A program made the position numbers and the translations under genes. 11,613 nucleotides of DNA, from NCBI GenBank assembly GCA_934643535.1, contig CAKUCE010000073.1, positions 1-11,613 on the forward strand, read 5' to 3'. Positions 1 to 7,128 of this stretch are shown here, piece after piece; within the stretch, counting starts at the first letter, position 1, and every line of letters starts with the position of its first letter. The stretch is from an uncultured Clostridia bacterium (GTDB lineage Bacteria > Bacillota > Clostridia > Christensenellales > Aristaeellaceae). The notes beneath the pieces are model-generated. The model made no database searches. It was not told the origin of the DNA and worked only from the letters and a program-made list of their open reading frames with translations.

Positions 1-1
1 C

Positions 2-268
2 GATTATTATGCCGTGGAAGCCGTGGATTTTCTGACGGATCATGGCGTGCAGGTGCCGGAAGAAATTTCCATTACCGGCTTTGACGATAATATTCTCTCC
101 CGCGTCATCCGTCCCCGGCTGACCACCGTTCACCAGAACGTGACCCAGAAAGCCCAGACAGCCCTGCGGGTTTTGTTCGACATCCTGGATCAAACGGCGC
201 AGGAGCCGGTCTCCCTCATCCTGCCGACCCGGGTAGTACGTGGCGAAAGTGTCAAAGACCTGCGCTGA
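2..268 (+). CDS. LacI-family transcriptional repressor, C-terminal part (5' end outside window)
   Basis: The reading frame is open from the window edge and ends at TGA 266-268, giving 88 residues. They match the end of the periplasmic-binding-protein-like effector domain of LacI/GalR regulators: a G-x-x-V-P-E-E-I-S-I-T-G-F-D-D segment followed by R-P-x-L-T-T-V-H-Q and an I-L-P-T-x-V-V-R-G-E-S-V strand, which is the usual ending of this family. The DNA-binding N-terminus is not in view. The gene sits 119 bp upstream of the glycoside hydrolase start and reads in the same direction. A perfect palindrome of LacI-operator type lies in that gap. I infer that it encodes the local repressor of the sugar operon, released by a sugar from the imported substrate. 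The family call is firm; the effector is unknown. Confidence 0.9.
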   Translation, partial: DYYAVEAVDFLTDHGVQVPEEISITGFDDNILSRVIRPRLTTVHQNVTQKAQTALRVLFDILDQTAQEPVSLILPTRVVRGESVKDLR

Positions 269-318
269 AAATCGTCATTTTGAACAAAATGGATGGTTTG
301 TTTTACTTTATTTTGTTG

Positions 319-332
319 GTTATGCGCATAAC
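319..332. promoter_or_regulatory. Candidate LacI-family operator
   Basis: The 14-bp perfect palindrome GTTATGCGCATAAC has a central CG, the form typical of LacI/GalR-family operators. It lies between the repressor gene and the hydrolase start at 388. A possible extended -10 (TGCTATGCT, 344-352) sits just downstream, but I see no convincing -35 at the right distance, so the promoter is tentative. Bound repressor here would block transcription of the operon or of its promoter. Confidence 0.6.
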
Positions 333-387
333 ATATGGAATTCTGCTATGCTTTCTGTTATTCTTGCCCATGGAGAGTGAAGGACGC

Positions 388-2163
388 ATGAAAGAACGGA
401 ACAGAGGGTTTTACCTGTGGCTGATCCTTGCGTTTCTTGGCTGTATCGGAAGCGCGAAGGGAGAAGAGATCATGAACTTCCGCACGGAAAAAAGCATGTA
501 TGCCCCCGGAGAAACGGCGCAGATTTTCACGGAAGACCTGCCGTCGGAGGCGGCTCTTTTGCGGCTGACGCTCCGGCATCTGGAAGACACGGTGCTGACG
601 GTGGAAACGCCTGCGGCTGAGACGTTCTCCCTGCCCCTGCCCGGAACGGACTTTACCGGCTATCTGCTGGAAATGCAGGCGCTGAATCCGGACGGCGAGG
701 TGCTGGCCGAGGCTTCCACCGCCGTGGACGTTTCCTCAGGCTGGACGAAATTTCCCCGCTATGGTTACGTCTGGGATTTCACCCCGGCGGCGGACGCTTC
801 CGCCAAGATCGACGCCATGAGCCGTTATCATCTCAACGGCGTGCAGTTCTATGACTGGCAGTACCGGCACCATCAGCCCGTGGCGGAGGATCTGTCCTCC
901 TGGAAGGACTGGTCCGGCAGAACCATCTCCGGCGACGCGGTGCGGGCCTATATAGATGCCGCTCATGAAAAAAACATGGTTTGCATGGCCTACAACATGA
1001 TCTACGCGGCCAATCAGACGTACCTGACCGACGGTTCCGGCGTAAGCCCGGAGTGGCGGCTGGTCAAGGCCAATGGGCAGGATTTCACCTGCGATATGGA
1101 TGCGAAGCTGGGACCGGTGGGCGTGCTGCAATACTTCAATCCGCTGAACGCGGACTGGCAGAAATATATTTTTGCACAGGAAAACAAAGTATTTGAAGCC
1201 TTTGCCTTCGACGGCTGGCACGGCGACACCATCGGTGAAAACGGCCCCATGCGCACGGCGGACGGCGGCCCCCTGGGCTATGATGAAAACGGTCAGCCCA
1301 TCTATCTGGTCAAAAACTGCTATACGCAGTTCCTAAACGCCGCGAAGGCCGCCATCGCGCCCAAATATCTGGTTTTCAATCCCGTAGGGGCGCAGGGCAT
1401 TGAAAATGTGAACGTCAGCGGCGTGGACGTTCTGTATACGGAATTCTGGCCCTGGGACAAGGATTCCGACGGCCTTGCCTACGACAGCTATTACAGCCTG
1501 CACAAGGCGATCGTGAACGCCTGCGAGCAAAGCGGCGGAAAGTCTCTGGTCGTTGCGGCCTACGTGAACTACCGCAATCCCAAGAGCCGTTTCAACCCCG
1601 CCGCCGTGCGCATGATGGACTGCGTGGTGTTCGCCTCCGGCGGCGCGCGGATCGAGCTGGGCAACGGCGACAACATGCTGTCGGACGAATATTTCCCTGC
1701 CGACACCAAAAAGCGCATGAAGGGCGATCTGCCCGGGCAGGTACAGCGGCTGTATGATTTTCTGGTCGCCTATGAGAACCTGCTCCGGGACGGCCAGCGT
1801 CCTGTGGAACGAACGGTAACGCTGGACGGCGTTCCCGTCAGCGCCAGCGGAAAAAGCGGAACGGTCTGGACTTTTGCCAAGGCGGACGCGCAGACCGAGA
1901 TCTACCACTTCCTGAACCTCACGGGCACGGACAACGGCTGGCGGGATGAAAAACAGCTGAAGAAAGAACCGGAGCTTCAGCAGAACGTGAAAACCAGGAT
2001 CTACACGGATCAACCGGTACAGGCGGTCTGGCTGGCGTCCCCGGACGGCGTGTCCATCGCGCCGGCGGCGCTGCCCTTTACCGCCGGCCAGGACGGCAGC
2101 GGAGCCTACATCGAGTTTACGCAGCCGTCTCTGGCCTACTGGAACATGGTATTCCTGCGCTGA
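388..2163 (+). CDS. Glycoside hydrolase family 66, dextranase-like, exported
   Basis: This 591-residue protein should cleave alpha-1,6-linked glucan (dextran) outside the cell. I chose ATG 388 because AAGGA and GGAGAG lie just upstream and the product then starts with a signal peptide: K-E-R-N-R-G, a hydrophobic stretch at about residues 8-17, then a small-residue cleavage region near G-S-A-K. A frame open from TTG 280 would run through the operator region and is unlikely. Layout: N-terminal beta domain (about 25-115), (beta/alpha)8 catalytic domain starting at R-Y-G-Y-V-W-D-F (about 124) with N-G-V-Q-F-Y-D-W-Q-Y-R-H-H at 150-162, and a C-terminal beta domain (about 480-591). The probable nucleophile is D280 in F-D-G-W-H-G-D-T-I-G and the acid/base E352 in L-Y-T-E-F-W-P-W-D. 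Their 72-residue spacing agrees with GH66 enzymes as I recall them. No inserted CBM35 domain is evident, unlike cycloisomaltooligosaccharide glucanotransferases, so hydrolysis is more likely than cyclisation. It is the first gene of the sugar-transport operon. Confidence 0.85.
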   Translation: MKERNRGFYLWLILAFLGCIGSAKGEEIMNFRTEKSMYAPGETAQIFTEDLPSEAALLRLTLRHLEDTVLTVETPAAETFSLPLPGTDFTGYLLEMQALNPDGEVLAEASTAVDVSSGWTKFPRYGYVWDFTPAADASAKIDAMSRYHLNGVQFYDWQYRHHQPVAEDLSSWKDWSGRTISGDAVRAYIDAAHEKNMVCMAYNMIYAANQTYLTDGSGVSPEWRLVKANGQDFTCDMDAKLGPVGVLQYFNPLNADWQKYIFAQENKVFEAFAFDGWHGDTIGENGPMRTADGGPLGYDENGQPIYLVKNCYTQFLNAAKAAIAPKYLVFNPVGAQGIENVNVSGVDVLYTEFWPWDKDSDGLAYDSYYSLHKAIVNACEQSGGKSLVVAAYVNYRNPKSRFNPAAVRMMDCVVFASGGARIELGNGDNMLSDEYFPADTKKRMKGDLPGQVQRLYDFLVAYENLLRDGQRPVERTVTLDGVPVSASGKSGTVWTFAKADAQTEIYHFLNLTGTDNGWRDEKQLKKEPELQQNVKTRIYTDQPVQAVWLASPDGVSIAPAALPFTAGQDGSGAYIEFTQPSLAYWNMVFLR

Positions 2164-2198
2164 TGCGCATGAGAATCAATAAAAGGAGGAGTTACCCC

Positions 2199-3401
2199 AT
2201 GAAAAAGCTGTTTGCGCTGCTTCTGACCCTGACGATGGTGCTGAGCGTGTGCGCCTTTGCTTCTGCGGAGGAGCCGGTGACCATCACCTTCTGGCACACC
2301 TATGGAGATGCGGAGACCCCCGTCATCGACGAAGTGATCATCCCCATGTTTGAAGCCGCCAACCCGGACATCAAAGTGGAAGCCGTCCGTCAGAGCGGAG
2401 ACTTCAACCAGATGCTGGTAACGGCGCTGGGCACCGGCGTGGTGCCGGACGTGGCCCGCGTGGACATCACCAAGACCAGCGCCTACGCCAAGCTGGGCGG
2501 CATTGTGGCCATGGATGAAATCGAAGGCTTTGACGCCCTGAAGGACGCGGTGCTGGAAGGCCCCCTGTCCACCAACCTGTGGAACGGCCACTACTACGGC
2601 CTGCCTCTGAACACCAACTGCAAGGCTGCCGTGGTCAACCTGAACGTCCTGAAGGAACTGGGCTTTGATGCGGCTCCCGCCACCATGGAAGAGTTTGTGG
2701 CCGCCTGCAAGGAAAAGGCTCCCGGCCAGTACAAGCTGAATGTTTCCGGTCTGGGCGACTGGGATCTGTACCCCTACTTCTGGCTGTTCGGCGGTCAGGT
2801 AACGGACGAGGGCTTCACCAAGGCCAGCGGCTATCTGGACAGCGCCGAGAGCGTGGAAGCCATCAACACCATGCTGCAGCTCCATGCGGACGGTGTGTTC
2901 ACCATCCGTGACGTGGACGGCACCCCCGATGCCTGGGACGGCATCAACAGCGAATACGCCATGTTCTTCGAGGGCCCCTGGGCTCCCTTCAACGAGGAAA
3001 ACGGCATCGTTCCCGCGCTGATCCCCACCTGGAACGGCAAGAGCGCCTCCGTTGTGGGCGGCGAGAACATCGTCATTTTCTCCGGCAGCGAAAAGCAGGA
3101 GGCCGCCTTCCGGTTTGTGCAGTTCATGCTCAGCGAGGACGTGCAGCTGGAGCTGCTCAAGGTTGGCGTGATCCCCACTCTGAAAGCCTGCGTTGACAGC
3201 GAAGCCGTGCAGGCCGATCCCAAGTGGAGCGTATACATGAAGCAGCTGGAAAGCGCCCAGAGCCGCATTCCCACGCCGCAGGCCTCCACTGTGGAGCAGC
3301 TGTGGCAGGACGCCATGACGGAGATCTTCATCGAGGGCGCGGACGTGCAGTCCACCCTGACCAGCTACGCCGCTGAGATCGACGCGGAACTGGCCAAATG
3401 A
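2199..3401 (+). CDS. Extracellular sugar-binding protein of an ABC importer (family 1)
   Basis: This 400-residue protein would capture oligosaccharides outside the membrane and deliver them to the two permeases encoded next. The start is ATG 2199, with AGGAGG at 2184-2189. Residues 1-23 form a signal peptide (K-K, then a leucine-rich core) with likely cleavage A-S-A before E-E. C18 follows L-S-V, which breaks the usual lipobox (Val directly before Cys), so a lipid anchor is doubtful. The mature start V-T-I-T-F-W-H-T-Y-G, followed by F-E-A-A-N-P-D-I-K-V, is typical of the MalE/UgpB-type cluster. The M-F-F-E-G-P-W-A-P-F segment and the late V-V-G-G-E-N-I-V-I-F match the second lobe. The gene follows the GH66 gene after 35 nt and is separated from the permeases by a hairpin. 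The ligand is not readable from sequence; the neighbouring GH66 enzyme suggests isomaltooligosaccharides. Confidence 0.92.
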   Translation: MKKLFALLLTLTMVLSVCAFASAEEPVTITFWHTYGDAETPVIDEVIIPMFEAANPDIKVEAVRQSGDFNQMLVTALGTGVVPDVARVDITKTSAYAKLGGIVAMDEIEGFDALKDAVLEGPLSTNLWNGHYYGLPLNTNCKAAVVNLNVLKELGFDAAPATMEEFVAACKEKAPGQYKLNVSGLGDWDLYPYFWLFGGQVTDEGFTKASGYLDSAESVEAINTMLQLHADGVFTIRDVDGTPDAWDGINSEYAMFFEGPWAPFNEENGIVPALIPTWNGKSASVVGGENIVIFSGSEKQEAAFRFVQFMLSEDVQLELLKVGVIPTLKACVDSEAVQADPKWSVYMKQLESAQSRIPTPQASTVEQLWQDAMTEIFIEGADVQSTLTSYAAEIDAELAK

Positions 3402-3408
3402 TCCTGTT

Positions 3409-3445
3409 CCTCCCGGTTCACGCTTTCCTTACGTGAGCCGGGAGG
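3409..3445 (+). terminator. Intercistronic hairpin, probable attenuating terminator or mRNA stabiliser
   Basis: Arms 3409-3422 and 3432-3445 pair over 14 positions with one G-T wobble, around a 9-nt loop. The hairpin starts 8 nt after the binding-protein stop codon. Only a short T run (TTT) follows, so full termination is unlikely. In operons of this type such a hairpin commonly keeps the binding-protein message more abundant than the permease message. Confidence 0.6.
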
Positions 3446-3493
3446 CTTTCGTATCCTCATCCTGTGCATCCCATCTAAAGGAGCGAAAACGCC

Positions 3494-4447
3494 ATGACGC
3501 CTGTCTACGACCCGCAAGCCGCCCTGCGGCACGAGAAGAAGCTGCTGCTGCACAAGCGTGTGCGGAACCTGATCCCCGCAGCGCCCTTTGTGCTTCCGGG
3601 GCTGATCCTGGCCTGTGTGTTTGTGATCTATCCCATGCTGTTCAATATCCGGATCAGCTTTTCCAACTATCAGATCGTTCAGCGCACCATGACGTGGGTG
3701 GGACTGGATCATTTTGCGGCGCTGTTTACCGAGCGGGGCGACCGGCTGCTGCTGGCCATCCGCAACAATTTCCTTTACGCGCTTGTCACTACGCCCTTTA
3801 TCATGCTCTTCGGCCTGATCTTCGCGGTGATGGTCAACTCGCTCAAGCGCAGCCAGCTTTTCTTCCGCACCTGCTTTTACCTGCCGGTCATTACAAGCTG
3901 GGTCATTGTGGGCAACGTGTTCGCCTACATGTTCAACGCGGGCGGCGCAGGGCTGGTGAACTACCTGCTCAAGGACGTATTTGGCCTGCTGCCGGAGTAT
4001 GTTTCCTGGCTGAACCGTACATGGACGGCCAATCTGGTCATCTGGCTGCTGGGCATCTGGAAAAACATCGGCTGGGCCATGGTGATCTATCTGGCGGGCC
4101 TTCAGGGCATCTCCGTCGATCTGTACGAGGCCAGCATGCTGGACGGAGCCAGCCGGACGCAGCAATTCTGGCGCATTACCGTACCGCTTTTGAAAAGCAC
4201 CACCTTTTATGTGCTGGTGAATATGATTATCGGTTCTTTCGGCGTGTTCATTCAGGTTATGATGCTCACCAGCGGCAACCCACGGGGAACCACCAGCGTA
4301 CTGCAATATCTTTTGTACGACAAATCCTTCAACCTCTTTGAATTTGGTCAGGGCGCGGCTATCGGCATCATCACGGCGCTGCTGGTGCTTCTGACCACCT
4401 TCGTGCTGAACAAAGTATTTCATACGGAAGGGGGCAAAACCGAATGA
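3494..4447 (+). CDS. Sugar ABC transporter permease, MalF/UgpA type
   Basis: This 317-residue inner membrane protein is one half of the translocation channel. ATG 3494 follows AAAGGAG at 3477-3483. A basic N-terminus (about 1-25) precedes six predicted hydrophobic segments near 28-50, 93-115, 124-146, 178-201, 238-260 and 286-305. The cytoplasmic EAA loop, which contacts the ATPase, is seen as E-A-S-M-L-D-G-A-S-x(5)-F-W-R-I-T-V-P at 212-231. The first periplasmic stretch N-Y-Q-I-V, then W-V-G-L-D-H-F, is typical of the CUT1 MalF/UgpA group. It pairs with the next gene, whose ATG overlaps its stop codon by 4 nt. No ATPase gene lies nearby, so a shared MsmK/MsmX-type ATPase elsewhere is expected. 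Confidence 0.93.
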   Translation: MTPVYDPQAALRHEKKLLLHKRVRNLIPAAPFVLPGLILACVFVIYPMLFNIRISFSNYQIVQRTMTWVGLDHFAALFTERGDRLLLAIRNNFLYALVTTPFIMLFGLIFAVMVNSLKRSQLFFRTCFYLPVITSWVIVGNVFAYMFNAGGAGLVNYLLKDVFGLLPEYVSWLNRTWTANLVIWLLGIWKNIGWAMVIYLAGLQGISVDLYEASMLDGASRTQQFWRITVPLLKSTTFYVLVNMIIGSFGVFIQVMMLTSGNPRGTTSVLQYLLYDKSFNLFEFGQGAAIGIITALLVLLTTFVLNKVFHTEGGKTE

Positions 4448-5289
4448 AACATCTGGGCAAGCTTCTGTTCTGGGTCGTGCTTTGCCTGAGCGTGGTGATT
4501 TTCATCCTTCCGTTTTGGTTTATGATCTGCAATTCCTTTGAGGAATTCAGCTATGTGCTGCCCAATCCGCCCCATCTGTTTCCCTCCCGCATCAGCTTTG
4601 CCGCCTACGAGCATGTGCTGTCCCAGTCTTCTCTTCCTCAGGCGGCGCTGAACAGCGTGGTCATTACCCTTTTGACGGCCTTCTTTACCGTACTGGTGGC
4701 TTCGCTGAGCGCCTATGGCTTTGCCCGGATCGACTTTTTCGGCCGGGAAGTGCTGTTCCGCCTTTACCTCTTCACGCTGATGCTGCCGGGCTTTCTGGGC
4801 ATTATTCCCCAGTTTCTGGTGCTGCAGGGCATCGGAACGGCCCAGAACGGTCTGATCGGCACCAAAGCGGGGCTGATCCTGCTGTACGTAGGCGCGGGCA
4901 TCTGCGGCAACACCTTCTTCCTGCGGGGCCACATGGCGGCCCTGCCCAAAGAACTGGAGGATGCGGTCAAGATCGACGGCGGCGGTCACATGACCACCTT
5001 TTTCCGCGTCATGCTCCCGCTGGCGCTGCCCTCCATCGGAACGCTGGCCATCTTCTGCCTGCAGGGCACCTGGGAGGAATTCTTCTCCGCCAAGGTCATT
5101 CTGGGCGGCGTTCAAAGCCAAATCACCCTGCCGGTCATGATCCAATCCCTGAAGGGCGCTCATGCCACCCGCTGGGAATGGATCTTCGCCGCCTCGATTC
5201 TGGCCCAGATTCCCATGATCGTGCTGTTTGCGGTTTTCCAGAAGCGCTTCGTGGTTTCCGGGCTGGCGGAGGGATCGGTCAAAGCGTGA
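4444..5289 (+). CDS. Sugar ABC transporter permease, MalG/UgpE type
   Basis: This 281-residue protein is the second channel subunit. Its ATG overlaps the previous gene's stop (ATGA, 4444-4447), with GGAAGGGGG at 4426-4434 as ribosome binding site, which points to translational coupling and equal production of the two subunits. Hydrophobic segments lie near 8-28, 70-93, 105-128, 142-160, 195-208 and 248-268. The EAA loop reads L-E-D-A-V-K-I-D-G-G-G-x(5)-F-F-R-V-M-L-P at 171-192, with Gly replacing the more usual Ala/Cys after D-G. The N-terminal P-F-W-F-M-I-C-N-S-F and the periplasmic F-A-A-Y-E-H-V-L pattern are characteristic of MalG-like subunits. It is the last gene of the operon. Confidence 0.93.
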   Translation: MKHLGKLLFWVVLCLSVVIFILPFWFMICNSFEEFSYVLPNPPHLFPSRISFAAYEHVLSQSSLPQAALNSVVITLLTAFFTVLVASLSAYGFARIDFFGREVLFRLYLFTLMLPGFLGIIPQFLVLQGIGTAQNGLIGTKAGLILLYVGAGICGNTFFLRGHMAALPKELEDAVKIDGGGHMTTFFRVMLPLALPSIGTLAIFCLQGTWEEFFSAKVILGGVQSQITLPVMIQSLKGAHATRWEWIFAASILAQIPMIVLFAVFQKRFVVSGLAEGSVKA

Positions 5290-5480
5290 AGGGAGGGGGG
5301 ACGACAGTCCCTTGGTATTATCCTCATCCTTGGTTCTGTTTGCTCACCTGTCGGGAAAAGGCTTTTCCTGTTCTCTTTCCCTCCGCTGCCTATCGCCACT
5401 CTTCCCCCATGATCGCCGTAAGGCATACGCAAATTTTCCGGGTCGGGATGTTTCGATGCGGCCTGTATATTTTTCCAACG

Positions 5481-5520
5481 CAAAAGTCCAGCGTGGTTTC
5501 ATATCCACGCTGGACTTTTG
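5481..5520. terminator. Bidirectional intrinsic terminator
   Basis: A perfect 16-bp inverted repeat, CAAAAGTCCAGCGTGG at 5481-5496 and its reverse complement at 5505-5520, surrounds an 8-nt loop. The stem ends in CTTTTG on both strands, giving a GC-rich core followed by a short U run in either direction. It lies about 190 nt after the last permease gene and directly beside the 3' end of the MarR relic on the - strand, so it probably ended transcripts from both sides. Confidence 0.75.
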
Positions 5521-5711
5521 AAGCGAGCCATGCGGCCCGCCGGAGTCAGGCGCAGCTTTTTATGATTGCGCGTTCCGGGAATGGGAATGCGCTCCGGAAA
5601 TCCGTTCGTCACAAGGCTTTTGACCGCCGTGTTGATGGTCTGCTTGGCAAAACAGCCCTGCCGACACAGATCCTGCTGCATCAGGTCGCCGCTATCCTGG
5701 AACGGATCAGT
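5521..5711 (-). pseudogene. MarR-type regulator relic (central winged-helix fragment)
   Basis: Read on the - strand, about 55 residues match the DNA-binding core of MarR-family regulators: M-Q-Q-D-L-C-R-Q, then a recognition helix A-K-Q-T-I-N-T-A-V-K-S-L, then a wing ending K-L-R-L-T-P-A-G-R. Full MarR proteins are about 140-160 residues. Here the N-terminal third is missing (a stop lies just upstream at 5712-5714) and the C-terminal helices are replaced by the terminator hairpin. An ATG at 5679-5681 gives a 60-codon frame ending at 5499, but that frame runs into the hairpin and has no good ribosome binding site. I call it a remnant of a deleted gene, not a functional product. Confidence 0.6.
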
Positions 5712-5881
5712 TCACCGTATCGGAGTGCGCGGCCAGGCTGAAGCAGGAAACGTCCGCCCTCAAATACTACTTGGACATGTTCGTGGACCGCAGCATCCTG
5801 AGCGTCCGGCGGCAGGGTTCCAGGCCCGGCATCTACGAGCTTCGCGTTTCACCGCAGACCCATCCAAACTGCTTTATGTGA
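5705..5881 (+). pseudogene. Possible winged-helix protein relic, C-terminal fragment
   Basis: The + strand frame from about 5705 to TGA 5879-5881 encodes 58 residues that read like a small winged-helix domain: F-T-V-S-E-C-A-A-R-L-K, S-A-L-K-Y-Y-L-D-M-F-V-D-R-S-I-L, then V-R-R-Q-G-S-R-P-G-I-Y-E-L-R as a basic wing. There is no start codon with a ribosome binding site at its left end. The frame continues only to a stop at 5633-5635, through DNA that belongs to the MarR relic on the other strand. The gene therefore appears cut at about 5690-5705. I cannot name the parent family. It lies 147 bp upstream of the AcrVA2-like gene in the same direction. Confidence 0.4.
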
Positions 5882-6028
5882 CAGCTGCTTCCGTCATCCC
5901 CGACGGGATGGACCAACCCGGTGCCCATGGCGGCCGCTCCCCATGCCCCCGCCGGGTACTGAAGCACAATACCGCTTGCTATGTATCGGCAGCGGAGCGA
6001 TAGATAACAGCGGAAAGGAGGCTTCGTC

Positions 6029-7088
6029 ATGAGCCATAAAGAACTGTCGCCTTACCCGCCCGACAGGTGGATCAGGCAGATGAACCGGAAGTATCCCAAC
6101 CTCTGGACGGATCTGAGGAAAGCGTATGCCGACCCGGAAAAGGTAATCCGCAGCGGAGCCGAAGGCATGCTGATGCTGCAGGCCGTTCCGGACTGGTGCA
6201 TCATGCCCACGATGTTCCCGTTCCTGCTGCTGACCCATCGGTACGGGGAATCCTATTACCTGACCCATATGGACGAGATGATGACCCTTGCCAGCGCCTG
6301 TATCTGGCGCTGCAGCAAGGGCGTTTACCGTTTTGCCCCGGAAATCTTCTCTGCCCTGACCGCCCAGCCGCTGACCGGCGACCTGCCCACCGACATCCTT
6401 TACCGTCTGCCGGAATGGGCGGTGTATATCGAAACGCCCGGTCTGACCTATGAGCGCCACCAGATGGAAGGGTTCATCGCGCACCTGGATTACAATCTGT
6501 TCAGCCGCAGTGTCGACCTGCAGTTCGCCATGTTCCTGCAGGGCCGGGAGATGCCCAAGATGGTGGCGCTGCCGCTGGGGAGCGGATCGCTTGCCGACGC
6601 CATGGACAGGGTCGATCAGACAGATGATATGTTCATGGGACATACGGAACAGAGACGCTACGTTGGCAGCCGCGACGAGTACCGGCGCACCTTCTCTGCC
6701 ATGCTCCAGCTGATGCTCTACCTGTGCAGCGAGGAACCCGACCTGCCTGAGATCGAGCACCCGCAGAAACGGCAGACACTCTGCGGCAGCGTACGGCCAC
6801 CCTCAGGAACCAAGGGTGTGGGACGTAGGCGTCCGCATTTCCCACCTGATCCGCAGTTACAGGGGCAGGGGCACCGCACCGGGCGGCACTGCGGAAAGCG
6901 CGCCAGGCGCCTCCCACGCCAGCCCACGGCTGCATATCCGCTCGGCGCACTGGCAGGCCTGCTGGACGGGGCCGCGCAAGGCCCGCTTTCCCGAACGCAA
7001 GCCCGTCCTGCGCTGGATACTGCCGATCCCCATCGGCATGGACTGGAAAAGGGAACTGCCCACCAACGTCCGTATGGTTGCGGAATGA
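6029..7088 (+). pseudogene. AcrVA2-like (anti-Cas12a family) protein, frameshifted
   Basis: The gene starts at ATG 6029 behind AAAGGAGG (6014-6021). Residues 1 to about 248 are in one frame and end near E-I-E-H-P-Q-K-R. The conserved C-terminal part lies in the next frame and ends at TGA 7086-7088. A net +1 (or -2) shift between about 6770 and 6812 separates them; without correction the first frame runs on with unrelated sequence to 7150. The joined product would be about 352 residues; Moraxella AcrVA2 is about 322. From memory of that protein I see its pattern: L-P-E-W-A-V-Y-I-E-T (127-136) for L-P-D-W-C-V-Y-V-D, L-Y-L-C-S-E-E-P-D (230-238) for L-W-L-C-V-A-E-P-D, V-W-D-V-G-V-R-I at 6816-6839, and H-I-R-S-A-H-W-Q-A-C-W-T-G (6933-6971) followed by L-R-W-I-L-P-I-P for the R-R-G-H-W-H-G-Y-W and R-W-Q-P-A-V-F-V-N end. 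AcrVA2 blocks type V-A CRISPR by lowering Cas12a production; many family members sit in genomes where that role is unproven. The shift may be a real mutation or a sequencing error. Confidence 0.7.
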
Positions 7089-7115
7089 ATACGGCGGCCG
7101 CACTGGCCGCCATTC
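7087..7115. terminator. Hairpin between convergent genes, probable terminator
   Basis: GGCGGCC (7093-7099) pairs perfectly with GGCCGCC (7105-7111) around a 5-nt loop, and GAAT/ATTC extends the stem after a 2-nt bulge. It begins at the AcrVA2-like stop codon and lies just before the end of the - strand gene at 7129. The sequence after it is only moderately T-rich, so it is a probable rather than a strong terminator. Confidence 0.5.
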
Positions 7116-7128
7116 CTCTTATGCTCTT

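Larger units (their letters stand above)
5290..6028. other. Gene-poor junction between the sugar operon and the accessory region
   Basis: No intact gene is supported here. In order it holds a short hairpin just after the operon (GGGAC-GACA-GTCCC, about 5298-5311), unassigned sequence, a perfect 16-bp terminator-like hairpin (5481-5520), a MarR-type relic on the - strand, a relic resembling a winged helix on the + strand, and a leader of about 147 bp before the next gene. Other open frames through this stretch lack ribosome binding sites and cross the hairpin, so I treat them as chance. Confidence 0.6.

Noticed and set aside
280..387. Upstream extension of the GH66 protein from TTG 280
   Set aside because: It would translate the region holding the palindromic operator and would bury the signal peptide behind about 36 extra residues, 20 or more of them hydrophobic. 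ATG 388 has a ribosome binding site and yields a normal signal peptide.
3365..4423. Long open frames antisense to, and in another frame of, the MalF-type permease gene
   Set aside because: The permease frame has six membrane segments, an EAA loop and a ribosome binding site. The others are low-complexity, His/Gln/Ala/Arg-rich frames without ribosome binding sites, as expected in GC-rich DNA.
5178..5741. 187-codon + strand frame running from inside the MalG-type gene to the junction
   Set aside because: It starts inside a well-supported gene without a ribosome binding site and passes through the perfect 16-bp terminator hairpin; the protein has no recognisable character.
5984..6014. Possible operator before the AcrVA2-like gene (TATCG/CGATA inverted repeat and CAGCGGA direct repeat)
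   Set aside because: The arms are only 5-7 bp and of ordinary composition; I cannot separate them from chance.
5894..6760. 288-codon - strand frame opposite the AcrVA2-like gene
   Set aside because: The + strand product matches family motifs and has a strong ribosome binding site; the antisense frame has neither.
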